From Dipylidium caninum (Eukaryota > Platyhelminthes > Cestoda > Cyclophyllidea > Dipylidiidae): a stretch of 64,000 nucleotides of DNA. This document shows, piece after piece, positions 38,795 to 49,983 of this stretch. The stretch covers positions 4,960,001 to 5,024,000 of the forward strand of contig QEYB01001046.1 in assembly GCA_017562135.1 (NCBI GenBank), given 5' to 3'. A model generated the notes under the pieces. It worked only from the letters and a program-made list of their open reading frames with translations. It did not search any database and was not told the origin of the DNA. Position numbers and translations under genes: made by a program. How positions within the stretch are numbered: the stretch's first letter is position 1; each line of letters begins with the position of its first letter.

Positions 38795-39619
38795 ATGAAC
38801 GGGTTCATGATTCTGCTCCTATGCGGTCTTATTGCAATCTCATTCGCTTGCAAGCAGCAGGAGCCAGAATTAACTTTTCCCGCTCCGAAAAAGATAATCG
38901 GAGGAATCACTCCCATGACCAAGGAGGACATGAATGAGGTGATGTTTCAGGACTCGATGATGGAATCATGAAGAAGCTCCAAGAGGCCAATAAGTGCCAC
39001 TCCTTCCGACTGGTGGGAATTGTCGAGGCTACACGGCAGGTCGTCGCTGGCATGAAGTATACCATGAAGCTCGAGGTCACTCCTATCCCCTCAACTGAAA
39101 ATGCCCATGAATGTTCGGACGTATGTTATTCAAATGTGAGTGGAAATAAGCAGGTAACAGCTACGGTCCTTTATCGAGCCTGGTACGAGCCCCGGCAACA
39201 CATCACGTTTACTTCAAACGATGAATCACGTGGGGACTTTGATAGGGACGGAAAAATGCTTCTCAGATGTGCAAAACCTGAGTGGACCAAGCTGACACCT
39301 GACGAAATGGAGTCGGAACAATTTCAGGAGGCCCGTTCGACACGCTATCGCGAGATTGAATAGAGATGTCAGGAAATGCTTCCGATTTGAACTGTTGAAG
39401 GTGATAAGCGGACGGCGCTTAATGGGCTCACAGTTGGAATATGAATGGGAAATGGCGGTGAGGAAGATTTACGACGAGTCGCTTCCCGGTTGTCGTGGTT
39501 TCTGCGCCGACGAATGCTCTGGTCGTGAAGTCTACAGTGCTACCGCCTTTATGGATCCTCCACAAGGTGGAACTCTGGAGATCTCGAACATCAAGTACAA
39601 GGAACCTTTCCACATGTGA
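38795..39619 (+). pseudogene. Secreted two-domain cystatin-like protein, frame broken twice
   Basis: Type 2 cystatins are secreted inhibitors of papain-like cysteine proteases. The ATG at 38795 opens a signal peptide (hydrophobic MILLLCGLIAISFAC), then a mature N-terminus with the cystatin Gly-Gly (KIIGG). Domain 1 has the inhibitory QVVAG loop, a Cys pair (ECSDVC) and an AWYEP second hairpin. Domain 2 repeats the fold (FRFELLKV, then Cys-rich GCRGFCADEC) but has RRLMG where QxVxG is expected and DPP in the second hairpin. Reading moves from frame 38795 to frame 38968 near 38951-38967, then to frame 39356 near 39330; each break follows a TTTCAG. No GT donor at a sensible distance makes a normal intron at the first break. 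Options are a decayed gene, two assembly errors, or odd processing. The stop is at 39617-39619. Confidence 0.72.
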
Positions 39620-39727
39620 ATTTAATTACATTTTCTGTGCGATTTTATTACACGCTGACCTCAAGTATTGCGTAGATTTTCTCACACTCCCGCGGTTCCT
39701 CTAGCGCGACTTAATCAAATCGTCATC

Positions 39728-39733
39728 AATAAA
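39728..39733 (+). promoter_or_regulatory. Polyadenylation signal after the cystatin-like gene
   Basis: AATAAA about 110 nt after the stop at 39617-39619, at the expected distance. Its presence argues that the locus is, or recently was, a complete transcription unit. Confidence 0.6.
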
Positions 39734-42700
39734 TGTTTTGGACAAATTTGCTATCATTGACTCGAATGGGATGACAGATTTTCGTGAACTACCAACAATA
39801 CAAACGGAATGCAGTATTAGGCTCAAACAACTTCTGAAATAAAAGGATGCCGGTGCGGAATTTTAAGTATGTTGGGTTATTTGGAAAGGCTTTTAGGATG
39901 TAGAATCGGGAAACTAAGTATACACGTGGGATCAGGAGAACTTCCCCAGTATACCGTACATAACGCCAAACATCTCGCCGAAACAGGACTTGGGACGAAA
40001 GTTCACCAAGCAGCACCAGCACCAGCAGCCATTTAATTGTACCTTTCATTGCGCTATTATCCTGGGACCAAGGCGGCATGGGCAGGTCGTATTTGTAAGA
40101 CTACTCGCGAACTCACTGGGGTCAGAGCGGAGGCCTTTGGGGGAAGAAGAGGGAGAAGAATACGTAGGATGCAAGGGTGCCAGGTACTTGTGTGCTCAGG
40201 GGCGCTTCGCTCAGGTCCCCGCGCTGAGTTGTCACAAAAGCTTAAGGGATAATGAGCAATGGTAATGTTGGCGAGCGAAGTCAGCTCGAAAAGGGTCGCA
40301 GACGGTGCCTGCATTGTTAGCTGCTGTATCCACTGTTCTGTGTGTTTCAGAGTGCATAATTCATGAGTGCGAATGCTCCCGTTCAACTTGGACGACGTGT
40401 TCGAGGTTGTTAATAATGCACGAGGGTTCCACTCGAGCACGCGAGCACACACAGCAGCACGCCAGTGGGGGGATCCGCGGGCTGGTGCGCCTGCGCGCGC
40501 TCCTGCCAGCGCGCCACTGACAGCCCTGTGTGGACACGCACCTGGGAACGTGTGTGGGGGCGGAGAAGGCGGGTGAAGGGGGGTGGCGGCGGCGGCGGAG
40601 GAAGAAGTCGGGGGGAGGGCATTGTTGTGAATAATTCAGCGGCTTTTGTCAAACTACTTCCTCACTCGTTCCTGTCACGCCTTCCCGAGGTAGAACTCAA
40701 TGCCCACCCCATGCCTCGCCTTACTCGTCTCATTAACAAATAATTTCATCACATTCTCCTTGCCCTCTTTAAGCAGTTTTACCTTCCTCCAAACACAAAT
40801 ATCGCTGCTGATGGTATTTGGCCCCCTTCCCATGTCACCTCTTCAGTTAAGCACGTTTCACCTGCAATCACAAAACGCAGGGACGGTTACACTACCCGTC
40901 TGTGCTCCTCCTATTTGATACTTAAAGAAGTTTTAACACAGCTTCAACAGGGCCCAAGAACCAAGACTGTTCGAAAAAGGGGGGGGGGTGAATTTTCGAA
41001 AAATGGAAATTTTTGAATTGGTACGAAGCGGTGTCCGAGTAATTGGCGCACTCATGCCGAAGGTGACAGTGGACCAAAGGACCACCACCCGCCGACGTTA
41101 AAAACAGCGATAATGCTGCACTCATACGGCGTCGGGGTGCCTGAACCCCGCCTTTTCGTCGTAGAAACGTGTTTGGAGTAAGGAGTAGTTTGCATTCGCA
41201 ATGCACTCTCTGTTGAGTTCAGTGAGGGAGGACTCCGCGCGAAGACTCCCCGGATGTCCACTGTGTCAGAAGGCTGACGTGGTGCCTGTTCCCGATCGCT
41301 TTGCGGGCAGGCAGATGCGCTGAAGTACGGGAGAGGTGGGTAACGGATGTAAAGGCCAATGAACCGAATAATTAGAGCAATTGAAAAACCGTATGGTTAA
41401 AAAATATCCCATTTGGTGCAAGAATATCCTGCTCCTTGCTGCTTAGTGGCATTAAGTCGCGAGTTTTGGCGAGTAAATGAGACAAAGCGCTCAACAAACC
41501 TGCATGAAGACGGCTAACTGGGTTAGGGTGATAGGTCAGCTCTCAGATGTTGGTGCTGAGGTCTCTAGCAGCCTTCGCCCTAATGGGTCCCTCCGTGGAC
41601 GTCAGCAGACCTTTGTCCCCACTCTGCCGGGCCATCGCAGCAGTGGTCATTCAACCGCGATGAGAGAAGGCGTTGTAACTATTCCGATGCGGTCTATTTA
41701 TGCTGCTGAGGTGTGTGCGGTTGAATTCTTCCCTTTATCCGCAAATTCTACTTCCCACTGTGTTGGTAAGAAAAGCAATAGAAAGTTACAGTCGGCGAAA
41801 GGAGGTAGACTTATCACGGCTATCCAAGTAATATGGCGCCTAGCGGTCTCCCGAGCCCAAGTATAAAAATGCTACCAAGCGGAATTCTTCTGCCAGTGAC
41901 GGAAGGGGGTCAGGTGTGTGCCTCCGCGCCGTGCAGCTGGAAGGTTGTTCACCCTGCCACCGCTCGGTCCTTCGCGAAGCCAGCTCCAGTCTCTCCCCAT
42001 GCCTCGTTCTTTGCCACGTGGTCCACCCACTGCGGAGTGGCCACGGGGGGGGGGGCACAAATGCGGCGAGCGTGCTTCCATCAAGCGGTGGAACTCAGTC
42101 CTCCCCTGGGCAAAGTCCACGAGCGGGGATCGCCTTTGTGGGGAGAAGAGTGAATTGGAAATAAATTACACCTCCTGTCGAGGACAATGAAATTACCTGC
42201 GTCTTTTTTCTTTACTCGAAAATTATTGCCTTGCAAAAAACAGATTCAAGATGGTAGGAGACGAGGGGGATGCACTTGAGAGATGAGAAGCTCGGATAAA
42301 CAAATCCACCTGATTTAGTGTGGTTATGAAGTTTACCATCGCTGGGAAAGATCTACCTCGGATTGCAGTAGTCATCGGCTAGTTAGAGCGATTTTTGCCT
42401 GGAAAATGTTATGCGGCAGAATTGGCAGACATATTTTTACTACCGTGGAGGTCATGGGAGCGAGTAGAGGGTTTGGTAGAAAGGTTAGGTGTCTGGAGGG
42501 CGAAATTTGCGACCCCGGCACAACAACTTCGGTCGAGGCGGCGCTGACAAGGTGCACCAAACACAACAGGGCCTCGGTGGCAGATGCTGGTACTGAGATG
42601 GGGAAGGAAGGAGGACTGCAGCCTGTTAGCAAGTCACCACCTCCGGAGAATCACCTGACCGTGATTCGCGAAGGAGCGCGGACGCTCCAGGCGGAAGGAA

Positions 42701-45700
42701 TGGAGAAGGGGGGAGAGCAGATGCCACGGGGCAGTGAGGAAGTGAGGCATGATGGAATGATTCGTGGCAATGTCTGCATACTTGTACGTGAAGCCAGAGA
42801 GTGTGCAGGTCTATTTTCAAGCTAAACAAGTTTTCCCCGACTTAGGCCATGGCTGAATTAAATCTCATTCGCAAAGCACACGGCACACGCAGTAATTGCA
42901 GCATGACGGTATGCAAATAAGCACGGAAAAGAAGTTTCCATCAGTGGCACTCCTCCGCAGCGGTGAGTGTACGCAGAGTGGTGCGGTAGAGGAAGAAGTT
43001 TTCTTTTCGCCGGGATCCTTCTTGCCTTCCTAATGCCTCTCGCTGCGCCCTCTCTGAGGCACGTATTTCCCCTTTCCGATGAAAGAGATAATTTGATGTG
43101 ACAGGATTTTTAATATTTAATGATTTGGCGGCAAAAAAGTGTCACAGCAGGAGGATGAAAAAGCTCAGCTGCTAGCGGTGGAAGGCAGCCATGTGTGCCA
43201 CGGAGCTATTGAATAATGCACTGCGTCGAGATGGGGTGGTAGGCCCGGAGAGGCATGATTATGGACCGGACTGCAGGGGTAATTACTTACCCCTAACTAA
43301 AAACCCCCTATTACCATATTTTTCATGTTGTGTCGGAGAATTTGGTGAGTTTGTCAGGATCTTTGTTTCACGGAGAGAGTGTTCTGACCCAGATACTGCT
43401 GTTACGCAGCACGCGACATTTCATCATGGCGTGGGGGAGGGGTGGCACCGCACAACCACCGGTCCGCTTCGGCAGTCCTGGCAGTCCACCGAAAGGTGGG
43501 ATCGAAATCTCCCGAAGTCGTCCGCTTCCTCCTCTGCGTGCTTGCGTGCGGATTAAACAGGGCATGCCACTGTTGGGCGAGTTGACTGGTGGCGTGGTGG
43601 GCAAAGGCCAGTCCACATCCTGCTCTCACCCGGGTCAGGCGGGGCGTGGCGTGGCATACCCCCCTGTAAGTGGAGTGCCGAGGAAGAAGCCTCGGAAGAG
43701 GGTTTTAGGCGGGTAACACATGACCAGTGATGGAGTAGTGCCCCAGCACCCTTGACAATGTGCATTATGGAAAGCGTTAAGACAATTTCGCAGTGAGTGC
43801 CTATTGAGCCTGTTGTGTCTGCCTCAGGAGACATTGCTTAAAATCAAAATCTCTCACTCCTTCATATGGTCATCATGGTACTCATGGGCCAGTAGCTTTT
43901 AATGCGGGGAATGGAGCTAAAGCAGTGGAGCCGTGCCCCACGGTGCTCTCGCAAGGCGACGACGGGTCGCGGAGGCCGTGCAGCCATGAGCCCTCACGGA
44001 GACGTGAGTGTCATCCTCTTCTTTGGTCAGAGGCATGGTTTCGGAAGGCTCGATGCGCGTCCCCTCCCCTCCTCCGTACAATGGCGCTCCATGCGTGGAC
44101 TGAGAGCACTAGGGTGTGTCGAGGGTGGTTGAAGCGGCCCACAAAGACATGCTTAGCGCCATTTTATTGTTTGTTGAGCTGTTCTCATGCAATAGGGTCA
44201 CCTACGCACGCAGAATAAACAGGCTTTGATTAGATAGGCGGGGAAAATACCATCCATAGACCACAGTTGACAGTGTTGCGTCCGGTGAACAAAAGCCCGA
44301 GAACAAGTGAGATGACAATAAACATGAGAGACTTGAGGTGGTATGCTCTTTGCAGTATACTTATCGGTAGCACGGCCTCAGAATGCGTTCCTCGGTGTTT
44401 ACTAATTTCTTCAGAAAAGTTGGCTTTAAACAAACCAGTGGAGAAAGTAACCTGACCTAGGTGTCGAGATTTCCCCCAGCCGCAGTGCGTGCAAGAAGTG
44501 ATTCTACACGACATGCAAGTTGGCAGAGTTCGCGATTTTGCGGGCAGTTTCATTGAGCACCCCAACTGATAAACGGAGTCGTTGATGTCTGCTGCTAGTC
44601 TACGGATTACTGTACAAATAGTTTGTCCTTCAGTTAAAAAAGGTGAAAGAATGGCTGACGTTGGTGTAGTTGTAGGAGAGGCTGACCTGGACGCAACACA
44701 CGCGCACGGGGTTGGCAGAGTGTGCCGTCATTGACGGGCATCAGTCACCGCGACTGGGACAAGTGAATTGTCAAGTGGCCGGGCGGGAGGCGGCCAGAGG
44801 CAGTGCGGCTCACCGATTGGCCAAGTCCCCACCAATCTCGGCCCACCTCGTCTCCTCGCCGCCGGCACGTGGGTCGGAGGGACCTCGCGAATGGCTGGAA
44901 CGGTGCAGATAAGTCGCCCACTTGGCCAACTGAGACATTGGGATCAGTTATGTCGCAGATACAAACGAAGGAGGCTCATGTGAGTGTAAGTTCCGCATTT
45001 CTTTTAGACTCTAATTTTAAGCTAGGTTACATTAGTGTGGTACGAAGGGTGCTGGTAGCCATTAGTCTTCCTGAGACTAGTAGGGTTGGCAAACGCTGGC
45101 TCTCTGGCCCTCGGGGTTTGGGCTGAATAGTGGAGGAAGACCGTCGTTCAGTAAGACGAATTCGATCCAACCACTACGAGGGACGCCTTACGTTGAGACA
45201 CCTCTGAAAGTGGCCCACACTTTCCCAGGGACGTGTAGAGGCAAATTTGCAGACTGTCCTGCTTAAACCCACTCTTCATCTCCAGGCTGAGCCTCAATGC
45301 AGGGAGTAAAAGCGAAGAGCAACAGACTTTTTTTAGAACATTAAAATAGGCGGCGCTATGGAGGAGGTTGCTCAAGTAGTACAAACGAAATTTGTTAACT
45401 CCACTTTTCCAAATAATTTTCCCACGGCGACGCAGAAATTCTTCTAGGCCTCTGACGTTCATGTTTCATCTTCGACGTCGAATCATCTTTTGCATCCGGA
45501 TTTTCGCAAATATATAGCGATCACGGAGGATAGGGAAGTCTCTTGGGTCTCCGACCTACAGTCCCCTCATTAGGCAACCGTAGTCGCTCGAGCCCATGCG
45601 ATGACGACCCTCTAACTGATTCTCCCAACTCCATGTGGATCTGCCAGTTTGGGCGGGGGGACGCAGGGCAGATATAAGACATGCCCTTTTGACCTTAATT

Positions 45701-46423
45701 AAGAAGTTCAAAACAATCGGGTCCTTGCTTGATCCACCCGTAAGGCATACTCTTCGTGGGGCAGTGAAGGGATCCCGCGGATGGCCGTTTGGAGTGGGTG
45801 AGAAAGGAGGCCCTTGTGCGAAGCCAAAAGACACCACCCGCCGTCATCTCATCGCAGTAGGCCGGTGTGCCCTATGCCAATGGCGCTTTTCTCAAAACTG
45901 AAAAGAGCGGGAGAGAGAAACCGCCAGTTCAAAGAACTCCACAGAAAGCCCACAGCCAGGGCGAGGTCTGCTTCTGGCAACGTAGGCCTTCAAAACGTGT
46001 TTGCGTCGCATCCTCGCCAACAATGCGCCATCGGCGCAGAATACAACGAAAGTCGCAAGGGGGCCCATTTTCCCTTTGGTCGCCCCTGAGATTGGCAGGA
46101 GGCAGTGGAAGAGGACGACTCTTTTCCCATTGTTATTAGGCATTTTCATTTAGTTATATCCCTCAGGGTTGCAAGCTCTATCCTCCAGGAATGGAGTGAT
46201 GATATACATTTTTTTAAGAATCCATTGCATTTCCACAAAAGCTAGCCCAAATTAGGTGCCCGTGGCATTTTGGCAATTTTCGGGGTTACAACCTCCTTTG
46301 CGTAACATCTCATTCTCGCCGTCGCCCTTACCAAAGCTGCTGGAGCGCAGTTTGGAGAGTCGAGGGTGGCGTGAAGGGGTGGGGTGCGGTGAGGGGCTTG
46401 CGCCGGGATGGGAGGCCCATAAC

Positions 46424-46442
46424 CGCCACCGCCACCGCCACG
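46424..46442. repeat. GCCACC trinucleotide-pair repeat, also present at 29375
   Basis: A 19-base string of GCCACC units here is identical to 29375-29393. Short GC-rich microsatellites of this kind arise independently, and the flanks are unrelated. Confidence 0.7.
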
Positions 46443-46962
46443 ACTCCGTGTGAGGCGCACTGCGCGGTGGAAACCATGTGGAGTCGCACATCCAACTGTG
46501 GCGCCCAACAATTTTGGCTCTGATCATGAAAATAAGAAGGCTACTGTTGCTTCTTCTGATAATCCCTATGGTGACGATTATGATGTTGATAAGGAGAAGA
46601 AAAAGGAGGAGGAGTTATTATGAGCACGGAGTTTGGATTGCTTTGTCCTCGGCGTCTTAAAGTATCACGCAAGGCCTCGTGCACAGGCCATCGTGGCGCG
46701 GTTGACGTGAATAATTGAAAACGCATATACTCTCTCAAGGCTGCTTCTCCATGCATAATTGACGCTGTGTAGCAGGTAAAATTCATCTCCGCTGGTGCCT
46801 ATGTGTTTCTGACCACCTTTCTAATTAGCATGAACTGGGCGTTATAACTTATTCAGGCACGATGCTACGACAGGACGGAGGTGGGACGCAGGAGCATGAG
46901 TTTCACCTCATGCATAATTTACTTCCCCTACCGGTGGAAGGTTGTGTAAAGTGGCCACATTA

Positions 46963-47000
46963 TCCTCCTCCTTCTCCTCCCTCCTCCTCCTCCTCCTCCT
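46963..47000. repeat. TCC/TTC microsatellite
   Basis: About 38 bases of almost pure TCC repeats, interrupted once by TTC, followed by a short GTC run. Simple sequence; no coding role is supported. Confidence 0.9.
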
Positions 47001-47381
47001 CGTCGTCGACGTCGTACTCCCTCTTAACCTTCATTTAATTAGCTCCCGCTTAGGCAATGCCCATCGTTCCAACAGCCTCCTCCTTCCCTCCTTCCTAAAG
47101 GCATTGGAAGTCATGTCTTTCCAGAGCTGCCACCGGGAGACCACTTTGCTTTCCCCGTTAGGTCCCCTTAAGAAAGTCCCGCTGCAATTTCTTATTGGTC
47201 GGTACAACGACGAGACTGTCGACTACCACCACTGAGGCGCCGTAACAAAATTTTCCGGAGATGTCTGTGGGCCACAGAGAGTACTAAACCCATCTGTAGA
47301 GTGTGCTGTAAAAAACCTTATGCAGAGTTCTTGCGTACCCTTTCGGCAAATGCCTAAAGGAGTAATTTTTCCCCTTCACAG

Positions 47382-48356
47382 AGCTCTGGGGAATCTCTCG
47401 CGAGATCGCCAGAAATGCAGAAGAACGTGGTTGAAGCGGTTCTCAACCAGAACCTCTCAGAGATGGAAACAACTGCTACACACAGCCTTGTCTACCACAA
47501 CTCAGAGGTGATTCGAGAGATGCTGTGCATGCTCAGCACCCTCTGCGGACAAGGCGCGCCGCCATCCCAAGCGGGCGGTCGTACCGGCGAGACTAAAAAG
47601 TTCACAGCGAGCCAGGTGGAGGCGAAGCCCATCAACCTTACTCGGCACCAGTCGTCCACATACGAGCCTGGCATGATCTACCTCCCCGCCTCGAAGGGGC
47701 AGTTTATCTGCCCCAACTGCGGGGAGGATTTTCTTAACCGCGACGCCCTGGCGATGCACATGATGGAGAGTGTGCACTCCGAGGCCTGCGCCGCCACCAT
47801 CGGGAGTGCTAGCAAGGAGAGCCGGACGCAGAGGCCTGCTGGATGTCACCACGCGAAAGGTTGCGCTCCAAACCATCCAACTGGCTCGGCACGCAGATTC
47901 ATCCAACTTCCCGTGCCAGTTGGTAATAACACCGTGCCGTTCCACTCGCTCTTCCAGTCCTCCACGAAGACGAGATCACTTTTAGATGCCGGAGTCCCAC
48001 GACCGGGTCGGAAACCCAGACGAATAATTCCCCTGAACGCGGAGGCAGATGGATGCAGGTCACTGCAGGCAGGGACGGAAAGCACGGTCCCCCCCCTACT
48101 GAAACGGCCCAAGTCGTGTGAGCCCAAGGCAGACAGTCTAACGGTGGATGAGGCTCTACCGAACAGAGCCAGTTCCACGCCTGGCGGGGCACAAACACTC
48201 TGCCTTGGTGGCTTCGCTGATCGCTATGCTGATGGCGCCCGCGTTCTTAGGAAAACAGACTCCGAACTCGCGGATCTTCACCGCTCTCCGAAGGTTCGCT
48301 TACACACCTCCGACCGACCAGGCCAAATTCGCTTTCCTCCTTTGAATTTCTCTTAA
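47382..48356 (+). CDS. Zinc-finger protein exon with one C2H2 finger
   Basis: A polypyrimidine tract and CACAG acceptor end at 47381, and the frame is then open from 47382 for 324 codons to a TAA at 48354. The only recognisable domain is a finger at about 47710-47782 with spacing C-x2-C-x12-H-x5-H, as in Teashirt-type fingers. The rest is polar, Ser/Pro/Arg-rich and probably disordered. It precedes the two-finger exon at 48686 by 330 bp in the same orientation, so both probably belong to one transcription factor. The frame beginning at 48686 needs a phase-0 donor before 48354; ACG|GTGGAT and AAG|GTTCGC (near 48290) are only weak candidates. The N-terminal exons were not found. Nuclear DNA binding is inferred from the finger. 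Confidence 0.6.
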   Translation, partial: SSGESLARSPEMQKNVVEAVLNQNLSEMETTATHSLVYHNSEVIREMLCMLSTLCGQGAPPSQAGGRTGETKKFTASQVEAKPINLTRHQSSTYEPGMIYLPASKGQFICPNCGEDFLNRDALAMHMMESVHSEACAATIGSASKESRTQRPAGCHHAKGCAPNHPTGSARRFIQLPVPVGNNTVPFHSLFQSSTKTRSLLDAGVPRPGRKPRRIIPLNAEADGCRSLQAGTESTVPPLLKRPKSCEPKADSLTVDEALPNRASSTPGGAQTLCLGGFADRYADGARVLRKTDSELADLHRSPKVRLHTSDRPGQIRFPPLNFS

Positions 48357-48685
48357 CAATTCCAACTGTAGACGGAGAGTAGCCTAGCAAGAACCAGCTC
48401 ACGCTGCCTGAGATAAATTAAAGCACAGGCTTTTGTAAAGAATGGCTTTCGCGCTCAAAAGCAAGGAAGACTTGTGACTATTGCGGCGTGTACGTATAAT
48501 TACCTTCATCAAAAGGCAAACTCGAGGTTGTACGCTCAAGAGAAGTCTTACGGGGGACTGGAAATGTTAAAGGATAGGGCCTTTTTAATTAATGTATTAC
48601 ACTTTGGCTATTGGCGAGGATAAAAAGGGTGATAGAGGCGTCTAAATGCTAGACGAGACCAAGTGGCTGCCGACCTGATGTTTAG

Positions 48686-49066
48686 GATTTTGACCTCAAG
48701 GTTGTGCGCGTTGAACCGCCGGCAGAAAAGAGGGTGCGCTTGACGAATGCGGAGGCGAGTGAGACCCCGACGGCAAGTCGAGGCGGGAGCAAGGGGACCC
48801 CCAAGTCAATGGAGTTCGGCGTGGCCGGGAACGGGACTCAAGCTCCCGGCACCTCCTGCCAATGGCGAGCGTCGGACTCTGGTGAGTCTGCAGCCACGGT
48901 GCTCTACGCCTTCGTGTGCCGACATTGCGCGATTGGCTTTTCTGACCAGACTCTCTTTAACCTCCACATGGGTCTCCACACATCTTTCAACCCCTGGCAG
49001 TGTAACATGTGCAGCCGAGAATTCTCCAACGTCTACGAGTTTACAGCACACGCTCTTCACTACTAA
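48686..49066 (+). CDS. C-terminal exon with a Hunchback/Ikaros-like finger pair
   Basis: A GATGTTTAG acceptor at 48685 opens a phase-0 frame of 126 codons ending in TAA. The last about 50 residues form two C2H2 fingers: one with CRHC, then HMGLH, and one with CNMC and a terminal HALHY. The HMG-x-H helix, the NP linker and CNMC match the C-terminal finger pair of Hunchback and Ikaros proteins, which mediates dimerisation rather than DNA binding. The second finger ends at the very C-terminus, as in that family. Upstream residues are charged and low in complexity. It is probably the last exon of the gene that contains 47382-48356. Which member of the family it is cannot be decided from this piece. 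Confidence 0.68.
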   Translation, partial: DFDLKVVRVEPPAEKRVRLTNAEASETPTASRGGSKGTPKSMEFGVAGNGTQAPGTSCQWRASDSGESAATVLYAFVCRHCAIGFSDQTLFNLHMGLHTSFNPWQCNMCSREFSNVYEFTAHALHY

Positions 49067-49983
49067 CATTTCATGTTCCCCTCTGCATCACCCCCTTCCT
49101 CCCTCATGAGCCTTCGGAGTCGCTTGTCAGCGCTATGCTCGAAAGCATTAGAGGTCATTAAATGCCCCGTGGCGGTGTGCCGCGTTGAAGTGTGCTTCCG
49201 AGACCCGAAGGTGGCACTTCATCGACTTGGCTGGGCGGCGCGCCGGAGCCGAGGTAGATTTGCGGCGGCGGGGCGTGGCTGCAGCATGGTGAGAAAACCA
49301 ACGAGGCGACATCGCTTTATTGATATACTCGGTTCCCCAGAGTGTATATACTGCAGCAACGAGTGAATAGGGTGTTCAGGCAAGCCGAGACGATACCAGG
49401 GGGTGTTCCGATTGAAGAGGCGATCAGAAGAAATTTCGCAGTCTAGCATGGCCTTTCGAGTGGAGTATGCGGTCGGCTAGGGGCTAAGATGGACGGTTTA
49501 GGTAACAACTTTTCGTTGGTTGAAGGGTTTCACTCGTGCACGAAGGGGGGTGAGGGGGGAAGGGGAGGCAAAGAGAAGAGAAGAGAAGACGGTGCTGTTG
49601 CGCATGCTCTTGCCACTCTACTCCACCCACTCACCTTCGTTGTCGCCACGGCTGGTTGGGGAGAGGGGCACACACACAAACATGTGTCTTTATAAGCTCA
49701 TCAAAAATTCACGTGCCTAAGGCCATAAATCATTTACGTCTTCGATAAGAGTGTTAACGAATTCCTCAAAGCTTCGCTCTCTTGTTGTTAACTTTATGAA
49801 TGCTGGGTAGATAATTAGCTACTTAAACAACTGAGGGTTTCGCATTCTACTACTATAAAAGCAACAGCCTTAAAAGGGCGGACATGCCGACTGCTCGGCG
49901 GGCGAACGGACGGGCGGACAGACGGAGGGAAGGAAGGAAGGAAGGAAGGCAAGCGGGTGGGCGAGCGGGGCGAGGGTGCTTAC
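49067..49983. other. Spacer between convergent zinc-finger and receptor genes
   Basis: Here the plus-strand zinc-finger gene ends and the minus-strand receptor gene should end. A GGAA microsatellite occupies 49925-49949. After the last identified receptor exon there should be a short cytoplasmic-tail exon. One candidate follows a CCTTAG acceptor on the minus strand near 49718 and would add eight residues before a stop, but it is too short to assert. Confidence 0.4.

Larger units (their letters stand above)
39740..47381. other. Spacer upstream of the zinc-finger exons
   Basis: No supported exon. GC-rich patches occur at 40.43-40.62 kb (just after a CAG-rich stretch), around 43.4-43.7 kb and at 44.7-44.95 kb (two CCAAT-type boxes close together). 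G homopolymers lie near 40980 and 42046. A frame of 139 codons at 42406-42825 and one of 129 at 41477-41866 have no domain. Since the first zinc-finger exon starts with an acceptor, its upstream exons probably lie somewhere here or beyond. Confidence 0.45.

Noticed and set aside
38939..38950. A 12-nt GT...CAG intron to restore the cystatin frame
   Set aside because: Far below any workable intron size, and 12 nt would not change the frame.
42406..42825. 139-codon plus-strand frame in the spacer
   Set aside because: No domain, no convincing splice borders, Arg/Gly/Glu-rich composition in line with local GC content.
29375..46442. GCCACC strings at 29375 and 46424 as copies of a dispersed element
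   Set aside because: Only the 19-base microsatellite core is shared; flanking sequences are unrelated.
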